Shown: positions 1-7,994, counted from the stretch's first letter. The stretch: 17,249 bases of DNA from JAICIG01 sp035532215 (GCA_035532215.1 DATKRK010000409.1:1-17249), one strand, 5' to 3'. The notes: a model not told the origin generated them from the sequence alone. Program-made: numbers and translations.

Positions 1-222
1 CCAACGAAACAACTCCTCGACGCTTTTCGAATCGCCCACGTCGGCCGCGTGCGTCAACAGCGGCGGCTGCCCCTTGTAACGGGCGGCGGCTTCGCGCAAC
101 TTGTCCTCGCGGCGGCCGGCGATCGCCACGCGGCAGCCTTCTTCGGCCAGCGCGATCGCGATGCCCAAGCCAATCCCCGTGGCGCCGCCGGTGACCAGCG
201 CCGTTTTTCCCTGCAATTTCAT
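1..222 (-). CDS. Short-chain dehydrogenase/reductase, N-terminal part (cut by window edge)
   Basis: An NAD(P)-dependent oxidoreductase of the SDR superfamily; its substrate cannot be told from this part. Reading leftwards from ATG at 220-222, the 74 codons present start MKLQGKTALVTGGATGIG. This contains the Rossmann cofactor-binding motif TGxxxGIG (residues 11-18) after a hydrophobic first strand. An Arg-Arg pair at the end of the second strand (AIAGRRED) suggests, by family knowledge, a preference for NADP(H). A further typical element is the ADV segment before the helix DSKSVEELF. The catalytic Ser-Tyr-Lys residues lie beyond the left edge. A purine-rich GAGAGAAAG stretch a few bases upstream of the ATG (on the minus strand) serves as a plausible ribosome binding site. 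The gene is divergent from everything to its right for about 1.1 kb. Confidence 0.88.
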   Translation of the reverse strand, partial: MKLQGKTALVTGGATGIGLGIAIALAEEGCRVAIAGRREDKLREAAARYKGQPPLLTHAADVGDSKSVEELFRW

Positions 223-305
223 AGCGGCTTTCTTTCTCTCATGGAAATCAACCAACGCGACGAGAACGTCAGGCTACCAGTTATTCCAGTTTTCCGCGAT
301 GCCCA

Positions 306-493
306 GCCGGCGGGGTAGTGATACCATTTGACCGAATGTAAAGGAGATTCTCTGTAGGGAACGCCCTCCGTGGCGTTCCGTGAGGTGGGATAGACGGTGA
401 ACGCTGGGTTCACGGAACGCCACGGAGGGCGTTCCCTACAGTTTCGGAGCGTTTATCCTTGACTCCGGTTCAAATGGTATCACCACCGCCGGC
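306..493. repeat. MITE-like element with nested inverted repeats, no coding capacity
   Basis: The outer arms are 306-331 and 470-493. The reverse complement of the right arm matches the left arm apart from a small indel/substitution cluster, and the inner 13 nt (318-330 versus 471-483, GTGATACCATTTG) are identical. Nested inside is a perfect 30-bp inverted repeat, listed separately. No convincing reading frame is present. The architecture resembles a small non-autonomous mobile element or a structured intergenic repeat. No target-site duplication was identified. Its mobility is inference. Confidence 0.6.
353..440. repeat. Perfect 30-bp inverted repeat with 28-nt spacer
   Basis: Arms 353-382 and 411-440 are exact reverse complements, beginning TGTAGGGAACGCCCTCCGTG and ending with the complementary GCGTTCCCTACA. 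The spacer is 383-410. As RNA it would fold into a very stable long hairpin from either strand. No U-run follows either arm, so it is not a standard terminator. Similar GTAGGGAACGCC-type words are, to my recollection, scattered in planctomycete intergenic regions, but I could not check that here. Confidence 0.8.
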
Positions 494-569
494 GGAGCGA
501 CGACAAAGGGTTCAACCGGATCCTGCGGACTCTTTCCGCAGATCATTGGCGTTACGGAGATTCAGGCTT

Positions 570-802
570 GGATTTTTCGAGGCATGCTCCGATGTCCAAA
601 GGGTCGGAAGAAAACGGCCTCCGGCGACGGCTGCCGACGGAGGCCTGAAGCGCCTTTTGGCGCATCGGAGGCCCGAATATCCCTTGCCTTGCTTGCGTCC
701 CCGCAGAGCCTGACTGGAGTTTCTCCGGGCCGGGTCAGCCTACCACGCCTCGCAGAGCTGTTGCTACTAACTTTGGACATCGGAGCTATGCCTAGAAAAT
801 CC
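570..802. repeat. 233-bp element with 32-nt near-perfect terminal inverted repeats and internal hairpins
   Basis: The left arm 570-601 and the right arm 771-802 are inverted copies. Aligned, they differ by one substitution and two single-base indels, and the last 16 nt (GCTCCGATGTCCAAAG) are identical. Inside lie further stems: GGCCTCCG (616-623) with CGGAGGCC (638-645), and GCGCC (650-654) with GGCGC (659-663) around a TTTT loop. Open frames of about 80 codons cross it on both strands, but neither has a recognisable domain or a start supported by a ribosome binding site. They are best seen as a by-product of the palindromic GC-rich sequence. The element may be a non-autonomous mobile element or a structured RNA. 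Confidence 0.6.
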
Positions 803-945
803 ATCTCTGGCCCATCCGCAGCTTCCAGGTACGCAGTTGCCGGATGAACCCAAAACAGCCAACAAGCAAGGCGCCGCTGGGCAGGGCGATGTGAAGCCGC
901 CGTTCATAGCGAGTTCAGCGAAAGATAGCGTGCCTTCTTGCAGCC

Positions 946-1078
946 TCACTTGCCGCCCGCCCGGTACGCCGGCTTCCAGACCCACGGCAAGATGTTTGCC
1001 CGTGCGGCCCAAGCCTCCCACTTGGCCGCCAGCTCCTGCACTTTCTCCGGGTGCTTCGCCAACAGGTCGTTCGATTCG
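946..1078 (-). pseudogene. Decayed arylsulfatase C-terminal fragment
   Basis: Positions 961-1078 align without gaps to 3515-3632, the 3' end of the intact sulfatase gene in this window, with 11 mismatches in 118 bases by my count. Translated on the minus strand, this piece gives SNDLLAKHPEKVQELAAKWE and then a tail ending PAYRAGGK before a TGA at 946-948. The intact protein has SNDLSAKRPEKVQELVAKWE and PAYRAAGN at the same place. Upstream of about 1078 the similarity stops, and no FGly motif, metal site or start is found. Only the last roughly 40 codons of a paralogous sulfatase survive. Most mismatches preserve the reading frame and the protein sequence, so the copy diverged under selection or only recently lost its body. 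It lies in the same orientation as the intact copy, on the far side of the TPR gene. Confidence 0.75.
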
Positions 1079-1323
1079 CGCCGGCGGACGCGGCTGGCGC
1101 GCGAAAAAAGCCGTCCCAAACCAAGTTGGGCGGCGGATCCGCCCGGTGCGTCTCCAGGTCCGTGAACGCCCTGGCGGGCCACCGCAAAAGCTGCCTGCCC
1201 TCTCTCTCGCTTTGAAGTTCGCCGGCGTCAGCGTAGACTAATTGACGCGGAATATCCTTCGTGCTCGTCGCTTTACCTGCGTCGGCCGTCCAACTCCGGC
1301 GGAGTCCGCCGAGGAGCAAGGAA
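1079..1323. other. Non-coding stretch upstream of the TPR gene
   Basis: No gene was recognised here. The region contains the translation signals of the TPR gene at its right end. A weak promoter-like pair reads rightwards: TTGAAG (1212-1217) and TAGACT (1234-1239), 16 nt apart. Both match the consensus poorly. The minus-strand frame is open through this stretch but gives no recognisable protein and is not continuous with the sulfatase remnant's homology. Confidence 0.3.
1311..1323 (+). promoter_or_regulatory. Ribosome binding site deciding the TPR gene start
   Basis: GAGGAG at 1311-1316 sits 7 nt before the ATG at 1324. The reading frame is open further upstream to a GTG at 1261. That upstream start has no comparable signal and would put about 21 residues in front of the signal peptide. 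Confidence 0.65.
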
Positions 1324-3318
1324 ATGGTTTTATGTTCACCGGCATGGAATAGGGACGCGCTTCGATTGCCCCGATTGCATCCTTGGCTGCTAGCCTTGAT
1401 CGCGGCTTGCGCGCTTGCCGCCCATGCCAATGGCCAAGAGCATGCCAACGATGTTGCGTCGGAACAACGAGCCGCCCAATACGACAGGGAGATCGCCGCC
1501 CTGACCGATGCCATCCGGCGCGACGACAAGAATGCCAGCTACTACTGGCAGCGCGCCCTGGTGCGGTGGCGGAAGGCGTACGAGTGCGGACAGCGGGCGG
1601 AATACAAGGCGGGCGTTGCGGATTGTGACCGGGCGATCGAGCTTGATCCTCGAAGCGCGCAGGCTTTCTATGTTCGCGGCAAATGCCGTCATACCGACTT
1701 CGTCGCGGCAATCAACGACTTTACCAAGGCAACCCAAGTCGATCCAAACTATGCCGAGGCTTATTCCGCGCGGGGGGCCGCCTTGCTCGAAAACGCCCGG
1801 CTTGCGTCCATTTTCTTCGGTAAAAAAGTCGCGGAGTTACAACGCGACCGAGCCATCGAAGATTTCAGCGCGGTCATCCGCCTCGCTCCCGACAACGCCG
1901 CCGCTTACTACGACCGAGGCGTCGTTTGGGACCTGAAGCTCGAGTACGAGAAAGCCATCGCCGACTATACGGACGCGATTCGCCTCGATGCGGGCAAGCA
2001 GCTCTATTATCGGCGCCGCGGGTCGGTATTGGAGCGTAAGGCCATGCGCGACGATGCGCCCGCGCAGGTGTTCGACCAGGCCATCGCGGACTTTACGACC
2101 GCGATCCGTTTGGCGCCTGACGACGCGGAGCTCTATCGGCTCCGCGGCGAAGTCTGGTCGAGCAAGGGGCTATGGGCCGACTCGCCCGCCGATGAAAGCC
2201 AGCACGCCATTGCCGATTTCACTGAAACACTCCGTCTGAACCCGAACGACGCTATCGCGCTCGAAGCGCGCGCGAAGGAGCGGCAAGCCGACAAACAACT
2301 CGATGATGCGCTGGCAGACTGCAACGCTTTGATCGCCGCTCGTCCGCGAATCGCGAGGCTTTACGTGCTTCGCGGCGGCGTTTGGCGGGAGAAAAGCGAG
2401 CCCGATAAGGCCATATCGGATTACAGCCAAGCGATCCGACTCGATCCTAAACTTGCCGAAGCCTACCTGCGGCGCGGGCAGACGCTTGCCGGGAAGACAT
2501 CAACCTATGAAGCGATAATGGCGAGAGCCCGCGGCGTTTCCACCCCGGAAACCAAAAAACTTGAAGATGAAGCCATCGCCGACTACACGGAAGCCATCCG
2601 TCTCGAACCAGGCAATGCCGAAGCTTACTATTATCGCGGGAACGTTTGGAGCGACAAGGAACAGTTCGACAAAGCGATCGAGGATTTCACGGCAGTTGTC
2701 GGCATCAAGCCGGACTATTTCAGGGTGCATTCCTGCCGCGGCAACGCCTACAAGGCGAAAGGCGACTACGACGCAGCCATCGCTGATTTCGAAGAAGCCA
2801 TGCGATTGGACGCGAATTCGCCCGCACTGGTCCGCTATTTCAAAATGTCGCGAGCGGAGTGTTGGTTGGCCAAGAAGGATTACGATCGAGCAATCGCCTA
2901 CTTCACTGAGATCGGGGCCTTCAACAAGCGCCGTGCCGCTTGGCGCGCGATGGGCAAGTTTCAACAGGTGAGGGACGAACTCGAGGAAGAGATCCGCAAG
3001 AAGCCTGACGACGCCCGGCTGCACGAAGAATTAGCGAGGCTGTTGGCGACCTGCCCGGATGCCAGCTTCCGCGATGGACGAAAAGCCATCGAGCATGCGA
3101 CAAAAGCCTCCGAGTTACATCCTGGATACGGCCTCACGACGCTCGCCGCGGCGTACGCGGAAGCCGGAGATTTCGAGGAAGCGGTGAAGTGGCAGAGGAA
3201 GGCGATCGAGCAGACGCGCTTCGAGAAATTTAAAGCACGTTATCGCAAGGTCTTGGAGCGGTACGAGCGCGGCGAGCCATACCGTGAACGACATGACGAG
3301 CCAAATGGCGCGCGTTAG
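1324..3318 (+). CDS. Secreted tetratricopeptide-repeat protein
   Basis: A 664-residue protein made almost wholly of TPR helices; its role is probably protein-protein scaffolding outside the cytoplasm. The N-terminus has Arg residues followed by a hydrophobic run (WLLALIAACALAAHA, about residues 21-35), an apparent Sec signal peptide cleaved after AHA or ANG. From about residue 40 there are roughly ten to twelve TPR units. Many carry the consensus AIADYTDAIRLDP.NAEAYYYRG, and some are separated by longer inserts (for example between about 330 and 380). The C-terminal part reads LLATCPDASFRDGRKAIEHA, then LAAAYAEAGDFEEAVKWQRK and ERGEPYRE. From memory, this signature closes many planctomycete TPR proteins, including kinase-linked ones. 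No kinase or other catalytic domain is attached. It is flanked by two copies of a sulfatase C-terminus and converges with the intact sulfatase gene. The exact partner is unknown. Confidence 0.9.
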   Translation: MVLCSPAWNRDALRLPRLHPWLLALIAACALAAHANGQEHANDVASEQRAAQYDREIAALTDAIRRDDKNASYYWQRALVRWRKAYECGQRAEYKAGVADCDRAIELDPRSAQAFYVRGKCRHTDFVAAINDFTKATQVDPNYAEAYSARGAALLENARLASIFFGKKVAELQRDRAIEDFSAVIRLAPDNAAAYYDRGVVWDLKLEYEKAIADYTDAIRLDAGKQLYYRRRGSVLERKAMRDDAPAQVFDQAIADFTTAIRLAPDDAELYRLRGEVWSSKGLWADSPADESQHAIADFTETLRLNPNDAIALEARAKERQADKQLDDALADCNALIAARPRIARLYVLRGGVWREKSEPDKAISDYSQAIRLDPKLAEAYLRRGQTLAGKTSTYEAIMARARGVSTPETKKLEDEAIADYTEAIRLEPGNAEAYYYRGNVWSDKEQFDKAIEDFTAVVGIKPDYFRVHSCRGNAYKAKGDYDAAIADFEEAMRLDANSPALVRYFKMSRAECWLAKKDYDRAIAYFTEIGAFNKRRAAWRAMGKFQQVRDELEEEIRKKPDDARLHEELARLLATCPDASFRDGRKAIEHATKASELHPGYGLTTLAAAYAEAGDFEEAVKWQRKAIEQTRFEKFKARYRKVLERYERGEPYRERHDEPNGAR

Positions 3319-3475
3319 ACGCCCCGTCAACACATGTTCCGGATGATGCCGCCGACAAAGATGGCGCGCGTGGACTCGTTCGGGCTCGGTGCGATGGCAA
3401 CCGCGCCGGCGCATTTGGGCGCCGCCGCGGCCTGAGCGACTTCCGGCCTGCGTCGCTTGCAGATCGATCGACCAT

Positions 3476-5368
3476 TCAGCGTTTCGGCAACTCAAGGCTG
3501 CCGTTGCCGGCGGCCCGGTACGCCGGCTTCCAGACCCACGGCAAGACGTTTGCCCGTGCGGCCCAAGCCTCCCACTTGGCGACCAGCTCTTGCACTTTTT
3601 CGGGACGCTTCGCCGACAGATCATTCGATTCGGTGCGGTCTTTCGCGATATCGTACAGTTCCCACGGGCCGCCGGGGCCTTTGGCCACCAGCTTCCAATC
3701 GCCCGACCGCACGGCCCGATTGCCTTCGTGCTCCCAGAAGATCGCGTCGCGCTCGATCGGCCGATCGGCCAGCGCCGGCAGCAGGCTTTTGCCTTCCAGC
3801 GGCGTGAGCGAGTGATCGCCGAGCTTCTTGGGGTATTCGGCGCCGGCCACGTCGACGCAAGTAGCCATGATGTCGATCAAGTGCCCCGGCTGCCGGCGCA
3901 GTTCTCCCTTGGCCGCAATGCCCTGCGGCCAGTGGACGATCAGCGGCGTGCTGACGCCCCCTTCGTGAACCCAATGCTTGTATTCGCGAAACGGCGTGTT
4001 GGAAACATTGGCCCAACTCCGGCCGTAGGCAACATAGGTATCGGCCGGGCCGGGCGTGACGTTCGGCCCTTGGCGCACCGGATAGCCGTCGCGCGTTTGC
4101 GGCGGCACGAGGCCGCCCGGCAGTGCTTTGGCCGCCAGCGGCGGCAAGCTAGGCCGCTCGGGCCGGGGGCCGTCGAGGCGGTTTTTCGTCGGGCCGCGGC
4201 CCATCGCTTCGGCGCAGCCGCCGTTGTCCTGCAGGAAGAAAACCAGCGTGTCGTCGAGCCGCCCGGTCCGCTTCAATTCGGCCACGATCTTGCCGACGCC
4301 CTGATCCATGCGATCGACCATTGCGGCGTAAACTTCCATGCAGGCGGCTTCGCGAGCCTTGTTGGCGACCTCGTCCCACGATTCGGCCTGCGGCGAGAGC
4401 CCTTGCGCGTAGTCGATCAGCCCCAGCCGCGCAGCCTTGGCCAGCCGGGCCCGGCGGATTGGTTCGTAGCCCGCGTCGTACTTGCCGCGATACTTGGCGA
4501 TGTCTTCAGGCAAGGCGTGCATCGGCCAGTGGGCCGCCGTGTAGGCCACGTACATGAAAAACGGCTGCCCGGCGTGCTGCCGCTGGTGTTCGCCGATGAA
4601 CCGCACGGCGTGGTCGCTGATGGCGTCGGTGAAGTAATAGGTCTCGGGCTGATACTCGGGATCGGCGTAGGGCGAGATCAGCCGGTTGTCGCGGGTTAGC
4701 GTGTAAGGATCGTAAAAGCTGCCGGCGCCCGAGATCATGCCGTAAAAGCGGTCGAAGCCGCGAGCGAGCGGCCAGTTGTGTTTTGGTCCGTCGTCGGCGA
4801 CGTGCCGCGTGACGTGCCATTTGCCGGCCATGTAGGCCCGGTATCCGGCGAGCTTTACGGCTTCGGCGATCGTCAGGCAGTTGCGGTTCAAGTCGCCGCG
4901 ATAGCCGGGAAACTCGGCGCCGCGGTCCTCCATCATGTGCCCCACGCCCGCCTGGTGCGAATACAAGCCGGTCATCAAGGCCGCCCGCGTCGGGCAACAG
5001 CGGGCCGTGTTGTAGAACTCAGTGAACCGCAGCCCGCCGGCGGCCAGCGCGTCGAGGTTGGGCGTCTGGATTTCGCCGCCATAACAGCCCAGGTCGCTGT
5101 AGCCCATGTCGTCCGACATAATGAGGATGATGTTGGGGCGACTGCCAGATTGTGGCGAGGAGGCGCTGGCGGCGAGCTGCGAGCCAACGCATAAAGCAAA
5201 CAAAAAAACAACGCTGACCGCGCAGCGCCTAAGAACTGCCGCTGCACGACGGTGTGTAGCTTCGGGCGCCCTCTCCCGAAGAACGCGCCGGGCGAGGGCG
5301 CCTGACCCGCCATGTTGAGCGCCCGGAGCTAGATCGTTGGTACGCCTGGCAGTGGAGTCGCGAATCAT
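3476..5368 (-). CDS. Secreted type I sulfatase (arylsulfatase family)
   Basis: Hydrolyses sulfate esters, in planctomycetes usually from sulfated polysaccharides, in the periplasm or outside the cell. The protein has 630 residues. The metal-binding DDMG is at about 86-89. The FGly motif CCPTR is at about 124-128 (C-x-P-x-R, the first Cys being the one oxidised to formylglycine). The active-site Lys/His of GKWH are at about 182-185, His of AAHW at about 280, and the second metal site DNG at about 381-383. Activity needs a formylglycine-generating or radical SAM maturase encoded elsewhere. A hydrophobic segment at about 53-70 (VVFLFALCVGSQLAASA), preceded by an unusually long Arg-rich N-region, suggests export. 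ATG at 5368 was chosen because GGAG lies about 7 nt upstream; a TTG one codon earlier is possible. It starts 12 nt after the preceding gene and was probably made on the same transcript. A decayed copy of its 3' end lies at 946-1078. Confidence 0.93.
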   Translation of the reverse strand: MIRDSTARRTNDLAPGAQHGGSGALARRVLRERAPEATHRRAAAVLRRCAVSVVFLFALCVGSQLAASASSPQSGSRPNIILIMSDDMGYSDLGCYGGEIQTPNLDALAAGGLRFTEFYNTARCCPTRAALMTGLYSHQAGVGHMMEDRGAEFPGYRGDLNRNCLTIAEAVKLAGYRAYMAGKWHVTRHVADDGPKHNWPLARGFDRFYGMISGAGSFYDPYTLTRDNRLISPYADPEYQPETYYFTDAISDHAVRFIGEHQRQHAGQPFFMYVAYTAAHWPMHALPEDIAKYRGKYDAGYEPIRRARLAKAARLGLIDYAQGLSPQAESWDEVANKAREAACMEVYAAMVDRMDQGVGKIVAELKRTGRLDDTLVFFLQDNGGCAEAMGRGPTKNRLDGPRPERPSLPPLAAKALPGGLVPPQTRDGYPVRQGPNVTPGPADTYVAYGRSWANVSNTPFREYKHWVHEGGVSTPLIVHWPQGIAAKGELRRQPGHLIDIMATCVDVAGAEYPKKLGDHSLTPLEGKSLLPALADRPIERDAIFWEHEGNRAVRSGDWKLVAKGPGGPWELYDIAKDRTESNDLSAKRPEKVQELVAKWEAWAARANVLPWVWKPAYRAAGNGSLELPKR

Positions 5369-5380
5369 CAAATCTCCGCC

Positions 5381-5872
5381 TTACTTGGGCTTGGCGTGCG
5401 GCGCATCGTCGCGTAGATCGGCGAGCGCTTCGGGGGCCGTGCGGGTCTCGGCGTCGGAGTCTTCGGCAAAGATGCCCGTTTTGATGATCCGATCGGTGAC
5501 TGCACTCAGGTAATGAAAAAGCGCCTGATTGAGTTGCGTGAACTCAGGCCAGAGCGTTTCGTCGACAAATCGCTGCGGAAGCCGGGCCATAACGGTCGTG
5601 TGCCGCTGGCCGGAGTAGCGGTACGGCTTGACGCCGTAACGCCTCAACAAGGCCATGAACAATTTGCGCGACCAGGCGTCGGGCATCGAGAAACGCATCT
5701 CGACCGGTTTATCGTCGGCTTGCAGCCGCCGCAGCCGCTCGCGAATCCGCTCGATGGCGCTCGCTGCTGCGTTGCGTTCGCCTGCGAAGCCGGTGTCGGC
5801 AAACAGCGCCTCGACCTTGGCCAGCGTTTCGAGCAGTTGTCGTTCTTCGTCCGTGTCGATGTTCTTCGGCAT
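5381..5872 (-). CDS. Conserved protein of unknown function, 163 aa, paired with the sulfatase
   Basis: The function is not known. The N-terminal third is a charged helical segment (LLETLAKVEALFADTGFAGE, then SAIERIRERLRRLQAD), loosely like the helical N-terminus of DUF2786-type proteins. The middle (about 58-110) contains MRFSMPDAWSRKLFMALLRR and GVKPYRYSGQRHTTVMAR, followed by a helical region with LWPEFTQLN. I recall similar short proteins in proteobacteria and planctomycetes, always hypothetical. There is no signal peptide or membrane segment, so it is cytosolic. ATG at 5872 has GAGGT about 6 nt upstream. The stop at 5381 is 12 nt before the sulfatase start, so the two probably share a transcript, but nothing in the protein suggests a sulfatase maturase. 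Confidence 0.8.
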   Translation of the reverse strand: MPKNIDTDEERQLLETLAKVEALFADTGFAGERNAAASAIERIRERLRRLQADDKPVEMRFSMPDAWSRKLFMALLRRYGVKPYRYSGQRHTTVMARLPQRFVDETLWPEFTQLNQALFHYLSAVTDRIIKTGIFAEDSDAETRTAPEALADLRDDAPHAKPK

Positions 5873-5978
5873 CGTGCGACCTCGTGTCTTGGCGGTGGCG
5901 CTCGACGCAAAGACGCGGCTGCCATGCCGAACGCCGCCGAACGCGCTGGCGACATTTTGCCAGATGAAACGGCCGCTG

Positions 5979-7994
5979 TCACGCCCGCAGCACGGCGCCG
6001 AACCGCTCGCCGCAGGCAGCGACGATGCGGTCGCGGATGGCGTCGGCTTCGGCGTTCGTGAGCGTGGCCTGGCGCGAGCGGAGGGTGAGCGAAAACAGCA
6101 TGCTTTTGCGGCCGGCGGCCCGCAAGGCGTCGTTGCGGTAGATTTCCTTGAACTCCAGATGCTCCAGAGCTTCGCCCGATGTCTGGCGGACGACCGCCGC
6201 CACGTCGGCCCAACGCACGGCCTCGGGCAGTTCCAAGTTGATGTCGCGGCCGATCGCCGGGAACGCGGGCAATTCTCGATACTGCGCCGTCAGCCGCGCG
6301 GCCCGCACCAATTGCGACACGCGAATCTCGGCCACCGTCGTAGCGCCGCGCAGCTCGAATTGCTTCGAACCCTGCTCGCTGACTTCGCCCAGAAAACCCA
6401 GCGGCTCGCCGTTCAATTTCAATTCGCAAGCGCGGCCGGCGGCCAACAGATCGAGCGCCGCATCAACCACCTCCAACTCGGCGGCCGGATTGAGCCGGGC
6501 CAGGAGCGCTTCGAGCACGCCTTTGACCGCGAAGAAATCGCCGCCGCTGGTCAAGGCCAGCATCCGCTGTTCGTCGGGCAGCGAGCCGGGTTTAGACAGG
6601 TAGACTTTGGCGATTTCGAACAGCTCGATCACCGGGTTGGCCAAGGTCTCGTTCGTTCGTCGCGCGCCGAGCAAGCTCGGCACGAGGCTGCGGCGCAGCC
6701 GGTCGGCCCGCCGCAGGATCGGCGTGGGCGAAACCAACGGTGCGGCGTCGGTCCAGGGGCTGAAGGCTTTCGACCAGTCCTCTTCGACGGCGCTTAGGGT
6801 CAACGCCTCGTCATAGCCGGCGGCCGTAAGCACGTGGCGGATGGCCGACAGCACCCGGTCTTCGTCGCTACGGGCCGAAGGCGCCATCGGTACGCTGACG
6901 TCTTCGGGGATCGCCTCGTAGCCGTGGATGCGGGCGACCTCTTCGATCAGGTCGATCTCGCGCGAGAGGTCGCGGCGCCAACTCGGCGGAACGACTTCGA
7001 TTCGCTGCGAGTCGGCCTTCACTTCGCGATTGCCGAGCGCTTGCAAGATGCGGCGGACTTCCTCGGCTTCGATGGCGATGCCCAGCACGCGCGGCAACTG
7101 CGACAGCCGCAGCACGATCGGCTCGCGCGCGGGCGGAGTGCGGCCGACGCTGATCGAGCCGGCCGCCAATTCGCCGCCCGCCAGGTCCAAAATCAGTTCG
7201 CAACAGCGGCGGCTGGCCCAATCGACTCCTTGGGGATCGAGCCCGCGTTCGAAACGATACGACGAGGGGCTGTGCAGGTTCAATCGCCGGGCCGTGGTGC
7301 GGATCGAGAGCGGGGCGAACTCGGCGCTTTCGATCAGCAAATCGCGAGTGGCTTCGGAGACTTCGCTCTCGGCGCCGCCCATCACGCCGCCGATGGCGAC
7401 CGGCTGCCTGGCATCGGCGATCACGCACACGCCCGGACCGACGTCGTAGGTCTTGTGATCGATGGCCACCAGTTTTTCGCCCGGTCGGCCTTCGCGAACG
7501 ACGATCTCTTTCCCCGCGAGCTTCGCCAGATCGAAGGCGTGCAGCGGCTGGCCGCACTCCATCAGCACGTAGTTGGTGATATCGACGACGTTGTTGATCG
7601 CCGAAATGCCAATCGTCGCCAAGCGGCGAACGAGCCACGTCGGGCTGGGGCCGATCTTCACGCCGCGAATCACGCGGGCCGTGTAGCGATAGCACAACTC
7701 GGGGCATTCGAGCATGACGCGCGTCAGGTCGCCGACCTTCGCGGCCCCTTCGCGCGGCGCGGCGGCCGGCAGTTTTAGCGAGCGCCCCCAAAGCACGGCG
7801 ACTTCGCGAGCGATGCCTAAATGGCCCAGGCAGTCGGGCCGGTTGCTGGTCACTTCCAGATCGATCGCCAGATCGCCGCCGACTTCCGCGGTGCTTTCGT
7901 GGTTCAGCCCGGCCATCATCAGCCGGCGTTCCAATTCGGCGACCGGCATGTCGAGCAGCACGTATTCTTTGAGCCAGTTCCAGGAGACGATCAT
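5979..7994 (-). CDS. pheT: Phenylalanine-tRNA ligase beta subunit, short form
   Basis: With PheS this forms the heterotetramer that attaches Phe to tRNA-Phe in the cytosol. The protein has 671 residues, against about 790-800 for the E. coli type. The start MIVSWNWLKEYV is typical, but the EMAP/Myf-like tRNA-binding insert that normally follows the first 40 residues is missing: the chain runs straight from the first fold (DLAIDLEVTSNRPDCLGHLG) into the B3/B4 editing domain. The B3/B4 domain includes INNVVDITNYVLMECGQPLH and FERGLDP. A B5 domain follows (about 295-370, PPSWRRDLSREIDLIEEVAR), then the catalytic-like core and a C-terminal anticodon-binding FDX-ACB domain (about 575-671, FPAIGRDINLELP). 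No strong ribosome binding site precedes the ATG at 7994. pheS lies 309 nt upstream instead of abutting. Confidence 0.97.
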   Translation of the reverse strand: MIVSWNWLKEYVLLDMPVAELERRLMMAGLNHESTAEVGGDLAIDLEVTSNRPDCLGHLGIAREVAVLWGRSLKLPAAAPREGAAKVGDLTRVMLECPELCYRYTARVIRGVKIGPSPTWLVRRLATIGISAINNVVDITNYVLMECGQPLHAFDLAKLAGKEIVVREGRPGEKLVAIDHKTYDVGPGVCVIADARQPVAIGGVMGGAESEVSEATRDLLIESAEFAPLSIRTTARRLNLHSPSSYRFERGLDPQGVDWASRRCCELILDLAGGELAAGSISVGRTPPAREPIVLRLSQLPRVLGIAIEAEEVRRILQALGNREVKADSQRIEVVPPSWRRDLSREIDLIEEVARIHGYEAIPEDVSVPMAPSARSDEDRVLSAIRHVLTAAGYDEALTLSAVEEDWSKAFSPWTDAAPLVSPTPILRRADRLRRSLVPSLLGARRTNETLANPVIELFEIAKVYLSKPGSLPDEQRMLALTSGGDFFAVKGVLEALLARLNPAAELEVVDAALDLLAAGRACELKLNGEPLGFLGEVSEQGSKQFELRGATTVAEIRVSQLVRAARLTAQYRELPAFPAIGRDINLELPEAVRWADVAAVVRQTSGEALEHLEFKEIYRNDALRAAGRKSMLFSLTLRSRQATLTNAEADAIRDRIVAACGERFGAVLRA

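Noticed and set aside
562..847. Overlapping small open frames of about 80 codons on both strands
   Set aside because: They coincide with the palindromic element at 570-802, lack ribosome binding sites and show no domain.
1261..1323. GTG start 21 codons upstream for the TPR protein
   Set aside because: ATG at 1324 has a good Shine-Dalgarno and gives a proper signal peptide.
3327..3487. Minus-strand stretch after the sulfatase stop that translates to a plausible-looking C-terminus (IAPSPNESTRAIFVGGIIRN)
   Set aside because: No start codon or ribosome binding site, about 50 codons only, and no family recognised; it could be a remnant but cannot be supported. The 157-nt gap between the TPR and sulfatase genes shows no other feature.
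3389..4699. 436-codon open frame on the plus strand over the sulfatase
   Set aside because: Shadow of the sulfatase gene, whose motifs are clear on the other strand.
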